From Symbiodinium natans (lineage: Eukaryota; Sar; Dinophyceae; Suessiales; Symbiodiniaceae): a DNA stretch of 64,000 nt. Where the stretch lies: positions 348,501-412,500 of the forward strand of contig CAJNDS010002136.1 in assembly GCA_905221605.1 (NCBI GenBank), read 5' to 3'. Made by a program: the position numbers and the translations under genes. The notes under the pieces are model-generated. The model saw only the letters and a list, made by a program, of their open reading frames with translations, was not told where the DNA came from and searched no databases. Positions 1 to 9,950 of this stretch are shown here, in pieces. The stretch's first letter is position 1. Each line of letters begins with the position of its first letter.

Positions 1-63
1 CGTCGCGAAGGGCCCGTGCCTCTGGAGCCACCGGCTGGGGTGTGGAGCTATATTGATTTCTTG

Positions 64-160
64 TACGCCCAAAAGGACACCCAACATATACACCCACCAA
101 TGTTAAAAAGGAACCTTATATGCACTCACCAATAACAGAAATATAAACCCTGCTTCATGT
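64..160. repeat. Short dispersed element, family H
   Basis: The block begins CGCCCAAAAGGACACCCAA and ends near AACCCTGCTTCATGTCAG. A second, diverged copy lies at 10,065-10,187 in the same orientation, sharing 'cacccaa...tata', 'caccaat', 'cttat', 'cactcacca' and 'cagtaatataaaccctg'. Both copies sit in non-coding spacer. No function is visible. Confidence 0.6.
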
Positions 161-164
161 CAGT

Positions 165-435
165 TTGGGGCGGGGGAGGGGGGGAGGGGGCAGGGGGGGA
201 GGGGGGGAGGGGGGGAGGGGGGGAGGGGGGGAGGGGGGAGGGGGGGGAGGGGGGGAGGGGGGAGGGGGGGAGGGGGAGGGGGGGAGGGGGGGAGGGGGGG
301 GGAGGGGGGGGAGGGGGGTGAGGGGGGGGGCAGGGGAAGGGGGGAGGGGGGGAGGGGGGAGGGTGGGGGGGGGGGGGGAGCCGGTGGGGGGGGTGGGGGG
401 GGGTGGGGGGCGGGGGGGGGCGGGGGGGGCGCCCC
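165..435. repeat. G-rich polypurine low-complexity tract
   Basis: About 270 bases are almost only G with periodic A (units like GGGGGGA) and later T or C. It is open in several frames and would give proline-rich or glycine-rich peptides, which I treat as artefacts of base composition. Possible G-quadruplex or triplex DNA. Confidence 0.9.
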
Positions 436-686
436 CCCCCGTACTGCGATGCAAGGCAGTAAGAGACGGGCAAAAGCAACAACAACAGAAGGGCAAGAAC
501 AAAAATCAAAACAAATAGCAATCAAGAACGTCCAGAGGCCAAAAGAAACAAAAGGCCGTAGAAGGCGTGCAATTTACCAATGAACGCAAGACGGAAGAGC
601 AGGAGAGAACGAGAGAACGAAACAGAAGGAAAGAACGAACGATAAAAGTAACGAAGCCACATGGGGAGAGGGAAGGTTTGGGGGGT

Positions 687-716
687 GGGGGGGGGGGGGG
701 GGGGGGGGGGGGGGGG
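687..716 (+). repeat. 30-nt G homopolymer
   Basis: An uninterrupted run of 30 G follows a short GGGGTGGGG leader. On the minus strand it is a poly-C tract just downstream of the exon at 726-887, so it lies at the start of that exon's following intron. Confidence 0.9.
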
Positions 717-725
717 CTGCATCAC

Positions 726-887
726 TGCATGATGTTCACGGTATGAAGCTGCATATCCTCTCTGCCCGGGTGCGAGACCTCGACAAGAGCGAGAATTGAT
801 ACCCGCCGCCAGGCCACAAGCATGCTAATTGCGATGGTTGGGAAGCCAAAGACCAAAAAAAAGAACAACAACGCCCCCAGATTTTGT
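726..887 (-). CDS. Exon, membrane-helix protein (gene A)
   Basis: Read on the minus strand the block is open for about 54 codons: RQNLGALLFFFLVFG followed by FPTIAISMLVAWRR and a polar tail ending HTVNIMQ. It holds one or two hydrophobic segments followed by arginines, typical of a membrane helix with a cytosolic positive flank. The acceptor is ATTTAG and the donor GTGATGCAG. Family not recognised. It is the last of a series of minus-strand hydrophobic exons in the first 10 kb that may form one gene. Confidence 0.5.
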
Positions 888-1270
888 CTAAATGAGTGTC
901 GCACCCCATTTAAACGGCTCTAGTCCAGCCCTCTGCCTGCCAGGAGGCCAAGTGCAGAACAGGATTCTTCTGTCTGCACATCTAAAAACTTTAACTCCAA
1001 GGAATCGAAGGTTTCAGGAATACCCTTAGGGTTTAGGGTTTAGGGTTTAGGGTTTAGGGTTTAGGGTTTAGGGTTTTAGGGTTTAGGGCCGACTTTTGCT
1101 GCCATCACATCGTGCCAAGGCATGTCCTCCCACAACCCCGCCTGACAGGGATCGGGCTTTCGCAATGAACCCCTTCAGTGTGTATGGCTGTACACTGAGC
1201 CCTAAACCCTAAACCCTAAACCCTAAACCCTAAACCCTAAACCCTAAACCCTAAACCCTAAACCCTAAAC

Positions 1271-1350
1271 CCCAGTTCCCCCCGCTGCCTCGGCCCAAAG
1301 GCAGAAGGCTGTCGTCACGAGTCCCATGATGACCACTTGGAGCCACTCGC
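1271..1350 (-). CDS. Exon, membrane-helix protein (gene A)
   Basis: Minus-strand frame reads EWLQVVIMGLVTTAFCLW then AEAAGGTG, one clear hydrophobic helix. The acceptor is AAAATGCAG and the donor is the GT of GGTTTAGGG, so the following CCCTAAA block (1199-1271 on plus) is the start of the intron. Function unknown. Confidence 0.55.
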
Positions 1351-1390
1351 CTGCATTTTGATGGGGCCAGTGGGTTTGTGCGCGCGAAAC

Positions 1391-1480
1391 TTCTGTACTA
1401 TAGGGGCCTTAATGATTAGAATAGGGTTTTGGGGGGTTATTCTGGTATATTTATATAGGAACGATTAGGGAATACTAGCA
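1391..1480. mobile_element. Short element, family A
   Basis: Consensus runs CTATAGGGGCCTTAATNATTAGAATAGGG, TTTTGGGGGGTTA, then GGGACCATAAGGGAATA and a TAGCAA..ATTCCGACCCC end. Other copies: 3,052-3,105 (part), 6,264-6,310 and 6,310-6,435 (tandem), 22,945-23,065, 27,978-28,035 (diverged), 48,343-48,460 (reversed) and 61,617-61,722 (reversed). All lie in intron-like spacers. Non-coding; a MITE-like or introner-like element is my inference. Confidence 0.7.
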
Positions 1481-1913
1481 ACGAAGCTGGGTGCAGGTTC
1501 TCACCACCTTGCGCACCTGCAAGTTTTCAACCTCAGACGCGCTCGTGATGCTATTGTGGTGGGTACAGTGTGCTTCTAGAACCCCAAGAACAGAGAACAG
1601 TGATCCCAACAAAAAATCAGCATCATGACGGCGAAGATCACTCAGAGCAGCTCCGCTGGGCTTATGTAAGTGTGTGCTCGGTCAGTGCTGAAAGTGATTT
1701 CCCTACGTTCTGCAACCAGAGCTCCACACCTGCTTTACCTGAACACAGCCTGGTATGGTAACTTCAGACCTCTTGCGAACTGGATAAACCTGGACCCAGC
1801 TGCTTTTTTTCTACACCTCCACTAAAATTCCTACAAACCCTGAACCCTAAACCCTAAACCCTAAATCCTAAACCCTAAACCCCCTAAAGCCTAAACCCTC
1901 AACCCTAAACCCG

Positions 1914-2070
1914 CAAATCCCATAGCCCACACTGCCTGGAGGAAATGCCGACACCGTCTCCACTACGGAGGGGAGGCTGGAGCCCTGCGCCAGGACGCAG
2001 AGGAAGGAGAGACCTGGCGCATCTTCTCTTCAGCGACACTCTCCTGGGACGGCCCCTAGAAGCCTCTGAA
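1914..2070. other. Exon-like spacer, strand unclear
   Basis: This unique stretch lies between a CCCTAAA block and a TTTAGGG block, the arrangement in which exons are found elsewhere. Both strands have an open frame. On minus, a short piece ESVAEEKMRQ is framed by CCGTCCCAG and GTCTCTCC. On plus, GNADTVSTTEGRLEPC is open. I cannot decide between them. Confidence 0.3.
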
Positions 2071-2210
2071 TTTAGGGTTTAGCGCTTAGGGTTGAGGGTT
2101 TAGGGTTTAGAGTTTAGGGTTTAGGGATGTTTAGGGTTTAGGGTTTAGGGTTTAGGGTTTAGGGTTTAGGGTTTAGGGTTTAGGGTTTAGGGTTTAGGGT
2201 TTAGGGTGTT
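2071..2210 (+). repeat. Telomere-type array (TTTAGGG)n
   Basis: About 20 units of TTTAGGG, the first few degenerate, the last ten perfect. One of the longer plus-orientation blocks near the left edge. Confidence 0.95.
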
Positions 2211-2944
2211 CAGTGTGGAAGCAAAGCTTTGCAGACTTCAGATGTCTTCTTGACTGGCGAAGGATATCACTGGATCTTCGGGCGGTTGGCGCATAGGCTA
2301 GGTCAGGGTTGCGGTTCGCCAGGCCCTCCAATCAACATGTCCCGAAACGCCCCCAAACCTTCATAAACCTAACCCCACCAATGCCTGCACGAGAACCAAA
2401 GCAGGCTGGAACACCAAGCAAAGTCTCAGGCGCCTTGAAGCCCATACAACGCAACCAACAACCATACTGATTTTGGAACCCTAGCAAAATTGCAAATTTT
2501 GCGGTTTCTCAGGAATTACAGTACCCAAAAATCAAAAGATTATTCCCAAGTATCCCTAAGTCAACCCTTTCCCGACTCACTCTCGGAGCTCTTAGCTCGC
2601 CTGAGACGAAAGCTAGCTGCAAGCAGGTCAGCGCAGCCACCTGTAAAGTGAAAGGCAGAGGAGCGTTGGGAGTGGCCTTTTAGAGACATCCGCTTTCTTG
2701 GAACCCTCAAACCCTAAACCCTAAACCCTAAACCCTAAAACCCTAAACCTTAAACCCTAAACCCTCCTCCTTAAAACCAGGGCGAAGAATGGCCCCGAGG
2801 GACCCTAAACCCTAAACCCTAAACCCTAAACCCTAAACCCTAAACCCTAAACCCTGAAGTCCAGGGCTGACGGGGTGTAGGGCCTGAAATCCTGACATCT
2901 GCTGAGAACATGCAGGTTGTGATTTCTAGGATGTTCCCCGTATG

Positions 2945-3612
2945 CTCGCAGTCCTCAAAAGGGAATATAATAGGGGGTACTAGAATCCTATTAAGGAGCT
3001 GTTAGTGTGAGAGGGGGCATCACAAGTTATGATTACAGCTAGGATCTAATGAAGGGGTCGGAGTAATTACTAGCAATATTCCCTTGTGGTCCCTTTCTCA
3101 GCTGCCCTTGCACGAACATCAGCTGCCTCCCCCCCCCCCCCCAAACTCAAACCGACTTCGCGCAAACAAGAAGACCCGTCTTGGGCCTGATTCTCGGGAA
3201 ACTGACGGATCAGCTTCTCACACCTGCCACGGGGAGGGGGCAGGGCTAAATTTGGGTCCACGCTCATCTAGGCTCAACCCTGTGGACGTTGTCTACCAAT
3301 TGCTTAAGAACCCCGAAAACATGAAAATGTTCTTCCTTATCAGGTTCATTTAGGAGCTGTCATTTTTCAGTTTTTTGTGGTTTTAAACACATAGTAGTTT
3401 GAGGGTTTTTGAGCCTTTGGTTTCGGGTGGACCGGAAGCCTCGACATACCCTCAAATCTTGAAGGCTTCAGTGCCCAAGGGCCAGCGAGCCGCACACAAT
3501 TCTACTATTCGCCTAAGAACCCCCCCCCCCCAAACCAAAAAAGAAAACATTCTTCCTTGTAAGGGAATGTCGGGATTAGGATTATTTTCTTGAATGTTTT
3601 GGAGGTCCTTAA
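2945..3612. mobile_element. Cluster of short elements B, A, D, D
   Basis: A gene-free stretch packed with small repeats: a family B copy at 2,950-3,035, a family A fragment at 3,052-3,105, and family D copies at 3,285-3,350 (partial) and 3,508-3,612 (ATTCGCCTAAGAACCCC to CTTAAGCAAATAGCAG). A C-rich run at 3,129 lies between. I see no convincing coding frame. Confidence 0.6.
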
Positions 3613-4051
3613 GCAAATAGCAGAATTTCAGGCAGTAGCCCCAACCCTAGGCAGCATCTCTATGAAGCACTCTGCGTGGGCCCTATGTCGCATTTGTATC
3701 TTCCCCTGGCGCCCTTGTACTCCAAAACCTTAGACATCCCTTGAGTTTAGGGTTTAGGGTTCAGGGTTAACAGTCCTTCATGGGGATTGTACTACCCCCA
3801 ACCCTCATTAAGGACTGTTAGTATAAGGGGGAACATCCCAAGACATCCCAACGAGGGGAAAGAGACCCCTAAACCTAGAGCCTTGTCTGACAGCTGAAGA
3901 CTCAGAGCTATCTTCGACCAGAACGTCTCAACACGAATTCTAAACCCTTAAAACCTCTTAAAACCCCTTACATCCCCTTAAACCCCCTAGACCCCTGACC
4001 CCTTAAGACCCCTAAACCCCGAAACCCCCTAAAACCCCTAAACCCTAAAGC

Positions 4052-4108
4052 CTCCACATCTGCACTGCGAAGAGCGCGGCGCTGCCCAGCTCCATGACGT
4101 CGCCGAGG
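4052..4108 (-). CDS. Exon, membrane-helix protein (gene A)
   Basis: Minus-strand frame reads LGDVMELGSAALFAVQMWR with strong GC at third positions. The acceptor is GTGCTGCAG. The donor would be GC in AG|GCTTTAGGG. The plus strand is also open (EERGAAQLHDVAEAAARA), so the strand is not certain. It lies between CCCTAAA-type and TTTAGGG-type repeats, as expected for an exon. Confidence 0.4.
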
Positions 4109-4344
4109 CTGCAGCACGCGCCTCGGGCGGGGCGGGGGAGAACTGGAGAGTCTAGGTTTAGGGTTTATGCTTTAGGGTGTGCAAGGGTCGAGGTTCAGGG
4201 TTTACGGTTCAGGGTTTGGGGTTTGGGGTCTGTGGGTCTGTGGGTTTAGGGTTTAGGGTTTAGGGTTTAGGGTTCAGGGTTTAGGGTTTAGGGTTTAGGG
4301 TTCCCGAAATTAGGGGTATCCTTATTATAGGGGAATCCTACCAT

Positions 4345-5035
4345 TTGGAGTCTATACTCAAGGCCTCTCAGTTTTCGCAAACCCCCCAACTGTGTAATGG
4401 ACAACACCGGCCTGCCCCGCTCTCGAGCCTCGAGAAACCCCCAACATATGGCCTCCCTACTAAACAAATTGCACATTCTGTTGAGACAAACTCACAAGAC
4501 ACAAAGACAAACCCTTTGAGCATGAGCATCAGCTGGCGCTGGCCCGGGCTGCGGGACCTCAACCCTTTGAGCATCATGAGCATCAGGCTCGGGGCACTTG
4601 AGGCTGCGAGGTCTCGAGCGCCTTTAGGGTTCATTCGGCGGTGGGTGGTGCCGACGTTCCGGCGTTGAGGGTCAAGGTTCATAGTATGTCATAGCGAAGG
4701 ACTTGCTTGTCACTGTCATTTCTGCTGCTTTACTGTTCAGAGTCTTGGGGCTCTGCAGTGCATGGTGTTGCACTCTGAGGTAGCCGTAGAAAGCAAATGA
4801 GAAACTTCCTGGGGTACCTCGATTGGTCGTGTTATCACGTGTCATCGGTCTCCACAAAGCCAGAAGAGCAATGCGAGATGCTGTGAATCACCCACGCAGG
4901 CTCATGGTTGTAGGCATGCCCGGCGTTTGCCCCCCCCCCCCCCCCCCGGCTTTACAGTAAACCCACCTGCGATGCTTGCGGTTTAGGCGCTCGGGCCCGT
5001 GCAGGCCCTCATAAGGCTCCGGACTTTTTACTGTA
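4345..5035. other. Stretch without a recognisable gene
   Basis: About 690 bases of unique DNA. I see an imperfect direct duplication around 4,511 and 4,560 (CAACCCTTTGAGCATCATGAG-like) and an 18-C run at 4,930-4,947. Several frames are open for 60-100 codons but show no domain, no consistent third-position bias and no clear splice sites. Confidence 0.5.
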
Positions 5036-5537
5036 AGGTTGGAAAAGTGGGCCCTTTAAACGGGATCCGAAGTATGGGCCCTTATTATGCAATTTTGCAT
5101 AGTGTATATAAGGGTTATATAACAGGGGACCCGAATTGAGCCCGTACTTCGGTTTCCCTGATATAGGGAAGCTTAGGGCTTATGGACCCTGCCCTCCGCG
5201 AGTCTGTGCTAGCCCCTGGCGTGGCTTCAACTCTCCAATCGGATGCTTATCTTTTATTGGGGGGGGAGGGAGGGTTTTTTTTTTGGGGGAGGAGGGGGGG
5301 GGGGTTGTTCTTAAGCAAATGGTCGGGAGAGGGATCCCCAACTGCTGAGAACGACGCCGGCCAAAGCGTTCGGGCCCACAAAGAGAGCAGTGCCTTGGAG
5401 GCAAGGGCTCATACTTAAACCCCAAACCCCAAACCCCAAACCCCAAACCCTAAACCCTAAACGCTAAACCCTAGATTTGGACCAAAAGGATTGAGTCGGT
5501 TGAGAGGGAGTTTGGGGGTCAGGAAACCTTGCCTTCA

Positions 5538-5789
5538 CCTAAACCCTAAACCCTAAACCCTAAACCCTAAACCCTAAACCCTAAACCCTAAACCCTAAAC
5601 CCTAAACCCTAAACCCTAAACCCTAAACCCTAAACCCTAAACCCTAAACCCTAAACCCTAAACCCTAAACCCTAAACCCTAAACCCTAAACCCTACCTAA
5701 ACCCTAAACCCTAAACCCTAAACCCTAAACCCTAAACCCTAAACCCTAAACCCTAAACCCTAAACCCTAAACCCTAAACCCTAAACCCT
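5538..5789 (-). repeat. Long telomere-type array (CCCTAAA)n
   Basis: About 35 nearly perfect CCCTAAA units, with one slip (CCCTACCTAAACCC) near 5,694. Among the longest arrays here. Flanking blocks at 5,417-5,472 and 5,915-6,006 have the same orientation. Confidence 0.97.
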
Positions 5790-6097
5790 TGGGATTCCTA
5801 AGGTCTTCGGAGGATTGGCCCCCAACCAGCTCTCATACTACAGCAAACCTTGTGAAATCCCTCTGACTCCTCTAGGTCTTCCGTAGGGCTTGTCCCTTCA
5901 GATGCCAGTGACACCCTGAACCCCTGAACCCCTGAACCCTAAACCCTAAACCCCAAACCCCAAACCCTAAACCCTAAACCCTAAACCCTAAACCCTAAAC
6001 CCTAACTGCACCATGGCGTGTGCTGGTTCTGTCAGGGGGCCGGCGGCGGCAAGGCCCACAGAACCCCAAGTCCTTGGCTCGGGGGTTGGGAAATTGG

Positions 6098-6263
6098 GTT
6101 TAGGGTTTAGGGTTGAGGGTTTAGGGTTTAGGGGTTTAGGGGTTTAGGGGTTTAGGGGTTTAGGGGTTTAGGGGTTTAGGGGTTTAGGGGTTTAGGGGTT
6201 TAGGGGTTTAGGGGTTTAGGGGTTTAGGGGTTTAGGGGTTTAGGGGTTTAGGGGTTTAGGGGT
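6098..6263 (+). repeat. Variant array of the 8-mer TTTAGGGG
   Basis: After two or three TTTAGGG units the array changes to about 17 perfect copies of the 8-base unit TTTAGGGG. The sequence GGGGTTGGGAAATTGGG occurs just before it (6,083) and again 210 bases later (6,295), so the array sits inside a direct duplication. Confidence 0.95.
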
Positions 6264-6466
6264 GGGGCCTAAACACTTAGAACAGGATTGTTGGGGGGTT
6301 GGGAAATTGGGCTTAGCTATAAGGGCCTAAGTAGTTAGAACAGGGTTTTGGGGGTGATTATAGTACACTTTTTTTAAAGTATATTTTTTCTAGGGACCCA
6401 TAAGGGAAGACTCTTAGCAACTATTCCGACCCCTACTCTATAAGAGCCTCTGTGGGGGTTTTGTGG

Positions 6467-6556
6467 GCCGGGTTGAGGTGCGGCCATGGGTCAGCTTGTT
6501 GATCCGGCGGCCGTCCAACAGACTCAGCAAGGGCACCAGGACGATTGTGAGGCTGC
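6467..6556 (-). CDS. Exon, membrane-helix protein (gene A)
   Basis: Minus-strand frame reads GSLTIVLVPLLSLLDG then RRINKLTHG, a hydrophobic helix followed by a basic loop. The acceptor is AACCCACAG. The donor is probably GC within CATG|GCCGC or a little later. High third-position GC. It belongs with the other hydrophobic minus-strand exons here. Confidence 0.55.
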
Positions 6557-6619
6557 CTGTGGGTTTAGGGTTTAGGGTTTAGGCTTTTAGGTTTAGGGTT
6601 TAGGGTTTAGGGTTTCTAT

Positions 6620-7180
6620 TTTCTAGGCTCTGATTGCAGAAGGGAGTAATCAGGATTGGGGGGTGGCTATGATTGAATGTCTCGGGGTTTGGGCGCATCA
6701 GGAACTGCAGGATTTTGGGGCCGTTGCGCCTCGAGATTGTGCTCATGACATGGGCTTTGGCCGAGATTGTGTGAGCCTCATTCAAGATCGGCCCACGGGG
6801 TCTGGGGTGTAGGAGCTTGTTGCCTTCAGGGTCAAACCATGAATTCGGTCAGACCCCTGAAACACGGTCCTGCTTGTGATGCCTAGCTCAAGTGCTCAGA
6901 CTCGCCTAGCAATGCGCCAGAAGAGGCCGTTGTGTATTGCAGGCCCACTGCCTGCAGGCGTCGGGACGCTAGTGAAGGCTGCTTAGGGCTCGGGTAGGCT
7001 TGGGGGCTAGCGTCTTCTTGAAGGATAGTGTGATGCTCAAATTTGGTCTGGATATGGAAGCTGTACATACACAGAGGGGTTCGCTTCTAAGTACCATCTG
7101 CGAGATCCCCTGAAGATGCAGTTGATACATAAGAAGCTTCCGACCCGAAGCCTAAACACGAAACCCTGACCGCCCTGACC
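6620..7180. other. Intron-like stretch without a gene
   Basis: Lies between TTTAGGG on the left and CCCTAAA on the right. Short open frames on minus show no splice-site support or domain. I see no repeat family member here. Confidence 0.4.
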
Positions 7181-7183
7181 CTT

Positions 7184-7312
7184 CCTAAACCCTAAACCCT
7201 AAACCCTAAACCCTAAACCCTAAACCCTAAACCCTAAACCCTAAACCCTAAACCCTAAACCCTAAACCCTAAACCCTAAACCCTAAACCCTAAACCCTAA
7301 ACCCAAACCCTA
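7184..7312 (-). repeat. Telomere-type array (CCCTAAA)n
   Basis: About 18 perfect CCCTAAA units. In minus-strand sense this is TTTAGGG, and the GT donor of the exon at 7,343-7,413 lies 30 bases upstream of it. Confidence 0.95.
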
Positions 7313-7342
7313 CCAAAGCCCAAACTGCGCACTCAACCCAAC

Positions 7343-7413
7343 CCGATCCTGCAGCATGAAGCCCATGAAGAGCCACACGGACAGCTCCGCCCCACAGACC
7401 AGCACACAGTTGC
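7343..7413 (-). CDS. Exon, membrane-helix protein (gene A)
   Basis: Minus-strand frame reads NCVLVCGAELSVWLF then MGFMLQDR, a single hydrophobic helix. Acceptor AACCCAG, donor CGG|GTTGGG. Clean boundaries and strong GC3 make this one of the better exon calls of the left region. Confidence 0.6.
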
Positions 7414-7554
7414 CTGGGTTGGGTTTAGGGTTTAGGGTTTAGGGTGTTTAGGGTTTAGGGTGTTTCTTTTAGGGTTTAGGGTTTGGCGTTTAGGGTTTGG
7501 GGTTTAGGGTTTAGGGTTTATTGATGTTCCATGCAGTTGCCTGAATTCACAGTA

Positions 7555-7690
7555 GTGTCAAGGGACCATAAGGGACCTTGGGGGTTATTTGGGGGGTATC
7601 TAGGGGCTACTTAGGCATATAGGGATTGTACAAGGGGTCATCGAGGGGAATGAGAGTAAGGGTCCATTCAAGGGGTCCCTCCTTGTTCTC
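7555..7690. mobile_element. Short inverted-repeat element, family J
   Basis: The ends are AGGGACC...GGGTCCCTCC-like, with internal GGGGGTTATTTGGGGGGTA. A longer relative at 29,222-29,420 begins GGAGGGACCCT, ends AGGGTCCCTCC, and has a TA-rich centre. Non-coding. Confidence 0.55.
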
Positions 7691-8299
7691 TTTAGGGTTT
7701 AGGGTTTAGGGTTTAGGGTTTAGGGTTTAGGGTTTAGGCTTTAGGGTTTAGGGTTTAGGGAGCAGCCCCTGAAGCCCTGAAGCCCTAAGCAGCAAAGCCG
7801 AGACTTTGTTTTTGGGAGCTGAGGTCTGGGACTTTGATGTGCCTATTTGCCCCAAACCCACACTCCATGCCTTTAGCACAAGGTCTCTGCCCTCATCCGA
7901 AATCCGGTGCTCTAAGCCCAGCTTGCGCTGACTTGGCAGTTAAGGGGTAGGCCAGGTCAGGGTACTTGTACCAAAGCAACCCGCACCAGCCCCCAAGGGG
8001 TACAAGTCTGAAACCAGTCTGAAACCACCTACACGAAACAAAGCACTTGAACCGGCCCTACCCCAGCTTTTTGGGACCAGAGCGGGAAAAAATCAGCCGT
8101 TCAGCGTTTACTCTCTTGACTTCAGGACCCCTTCCAACAGCGCAAAACTCTCTATGCGCCAAGGTCCTCATCCGACACTCCGGGCCAGAACCTAAACTAT
8201 CAACCCTGAATCTTCAACCCTAAACCCTAAACCCTAAACCCTAAACCCTAAACCCTAAACCCTAAACCCTAAACCCTAAACCCCAGACCCTGAGTCTGA

Positions 8300-8517
8300 A
8301 AGCAATAAGATGGGTCTGTCCTGCGATCCATCCTCCTTATACTAACAGTCCTTAATAGGGGTTCTCATAGGAGGTACTATAATCCCTATTAAGGACTGTT
8401 AGTTTAAGGGGGGAACATCCCAAGGGCTACCCATACCCTAAACCCTAAAACCTAAACCCTAAACCCTAAACCCTAAACCCTAAACCCTCTCTCCCAAAGC
8501 AATAAGATGGGTCTGTG
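8300..8517. repeat. 21-bp direct duplication around a family B element
   Basis: AAAGCAATAAGATGGGTCTGT occurs at about 8,300-8,320 and again at 8,497-8,517. Between the copies lie a family B foldback element (8,338-8,420) and a CCCTAAA block (8,430-8,487). The pattern looks like an insertion with a long target duplication. On minus the duplicated bases end a possible exon (QDTAPVEAKPAGQESMSR...). Confidence 0.6.
8338..8420. mobile_element. Foldback element, family B (best copy)
   Basis: TACTAACAGTCCTTAATAGG and CCTATTAAGGACTGTTAGT are inverted around a short centre (GGTACTATAATCC), followed by AAGGGGGGAACATCCCAA. Other copies: 2,950-3,035, 3,768-3,850, 9,185-9,262 (diverged), 10,475-10,562 (reversed) and 55,491-55,577. 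One end reads ...GTTAGTAG, which can serve as an acceptor. Confidence 0.75.
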
Positions 8518-8734
8518 TGCACCGAAGCGGCTCATTGACTCCTGGCCTGCAGGTTTTGCTTCGACGGGCGCGGTGTCCTGACAGCTCGGGCTCTCGAGGC
8601 CAGAGCTTCTCACATGTTGGGGGTTTAGGGTTTTTGGGGTATGGGGTTTAGGGTTTAGGGTTTAGGGTTTAGGGTTTAGGGGTTTACGAACCACGATATC
8701 GGGGAGGTTTAGGGTTTAGGATACTACGGGTAAC

Positions 8735-9115
8735 TTATTGGGGGTCCTGATTGTCAGGGAATCCTACGATTTGGGGGTTTATGTTGGGGGTGCACCCCCG
8801 TGTTGGATCATCTTCAGCTGTATTGAGATTTGGGATCTTAATCGGGGTCTGCCCTTGCGCAGCAATGGCTAGCGGCTACGGGCCGGGGGGGGGGGTGGTT
8901 TGTGAGGTTGGCCATTTTCGTCGGTCTGCACCCATTCGTGCGACTGCGCCCCAAGCGGAAAGGTCGAGCTTGCCCCGATGCTTCCGTCCATTTGCTAGGG
9001 TTTTTAAAAAATAGGGGACCCCCAATATAGACCCCCAAATAGTAGGATTCCCTTAGATAAAAGAACCCCAAGAAGGCACGCCTATTTTCGGAAACCCCCA
9101 TATACGTAGGTTCCA
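8735..9115. mobile_element. Family C elements and unique DNA
   Basis: Family C has CCCCAAATAGNAGGATTCCC-like and TATTTTCGGAAACCCCCATA-like ends. Copies: 8,740-8,785 (part), 9,008-9,110 (full), 4,303-4,345, 33,450-33,525, 48,690-48,738, 55,975-56,070 and 61,358-61,465. The DNA between 8,790 and 9,000 is unique with no supported gene. Confidence 0.6.
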
Positions 9116-9288
9116 AACCCCAGAGGCCTGGCGAGGCGCAGGCCCCCAAAAACCCTTTAAACCCCATACAGTAAGTTGGGATGATGCGCCTTATTGTGAG
9201 AGGGGGTACTATAATGCTCATACTCAGGAAAGTTAGCAACTTCATACAAGAAAGAACATCCCAACCCTAAGCATCCCGAAGCCCAGCC

Positions 9289-9391
9289 CTTGCTTAAGAA
9301 GCCCATGTTGCCCTCCTTCGCCTCGCCGCCCATGAACCGGCCCATGAAGATGAAGGCACCCAAAGCCAGGGCGGCGATTCCGAAGCGGAGC
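9289..9391 (-). CDS. Exon, membrane-helix protein (gene A)
   Basis: Minus-strand frame reads LRFGIAALALGAFIFMG then RFMGGEAKEGNMGFLSK: one hydrophobic helix plus a polar loop, with nearly all codons ending in G or C. Acceptor TTTTTGCCTAG, donor GC after AAG (AAGG|GCTGGG). One of the strongest exon calls of this gene. Confidence 0.65.
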
Positions 9392-9419
9392 CTAGGCAAA
9401 AACAATCAATGTGTTCACC

Positions 9420-9530
9420 AGTAACAGACACAGACAGAGACAGACAGTGAGAGACAGTGACCGGCAGGCAGGCAGGTAGACACGCCAACACGGAGACACG
9501 CACAGAGACACACACACACACATACACACC
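9420..9530. repeat. Microsatellite (ACAG / GGCA / ACAC)
   Basis: A run of CAGACA, GGCAGGCAGGCAGG and CACACACACACA repeats. On minus it lies just 3' of the exon at 9,530-9,649 and contains that exon's GTGTGTATG donor. Confidence 0.9.
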
Positions 9531-9649
9531 GGCCCGCAACAATTCCGGAACATGGGCTTGAAGGGCTGAGGCTGCGTGACTTCGTGAGCTTCAGACAAGC
9601 TGATAGTCTGTCTGATAGAGTTAAGGGCTCCAGGGCATGCCCTAGACTC
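9530..9649 (-). CDS. Exon, unknown protein
   Basis: Minus-strand frame reads ESRACPGALNSIRQTISLS, EAHEVTQPQPFKPMFRN, CCGP. The acceptor is TTGTTTCAG and the donor GTGTGT. Phase matches the exon at 9,726-9,814 if that one ends at CTCCTT|GTTTCAG. The intron between them would be only 76 bases, mostly TTTAGGG repeat. Its two ends carry the same 16 bases (GACTCCTGAAACAAGG on plus). Confidence 0.5.
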
Positions 9650-9725
9650 CTGAAACAAGGTTTAGGGTTTAGGGTTTAGGGTTTAGGGTTTAGTTTAGGG
9701 TTTAGGGGTTTAGGACTCCTGAAAC

Positions 9726-9814
9726 AAGGAGCGTCATGCAAAGGCAGCTGTCCATAGCACCAGCGGTTGCATCGTCGGTCTCGAGGGTCTTGATCAGGAC
9801 CTCCATGCGCGAGC
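9726..9814 (-). CDS. Exon, unknown protein
   Basis: Minus-strand frame reads RMEVLIKTLETDDATAG, then AMDSCLCMTLL. Here the acceptor is the repeat itself (GGGTTTAG|GC), so the orientation rule seen elsewhere is reversed at this exon's 5' side. Strong GC3. Family not recognised. It would join in frame to the exon at 9,530-9,649. Confidence 0.55.
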
Positions 9815-9816
9815 CT

Positions 9817-9950
9817 AAACCCCAAACCCTAAACCCTAAACCCCAAACCCTAAACCCTAAACCTGAACCCTAAACCCTAAACCCTAAACCCTGAACCCTA
9901 AACCCTAAACCCCAAACCCTAAACCCTAAACCCTAAACCCTGAACCCTGC
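9817..9950 (-). repeat. Telomere-type array, degenerate (CCCTAAA/CCCTGAA/CCCCAAA)
   Basis: About 19 units with three interleaved variants, showing that 7-mer blocks diversify by point change and local amplification. Confidence 0.9.

Noticed and set aside
126-525. Long proline-rich and glycine-rich open frames on both strands
   Set aside because: They exist only because the DNA is nearly all G on one strand. No domain, start context or codon bias.
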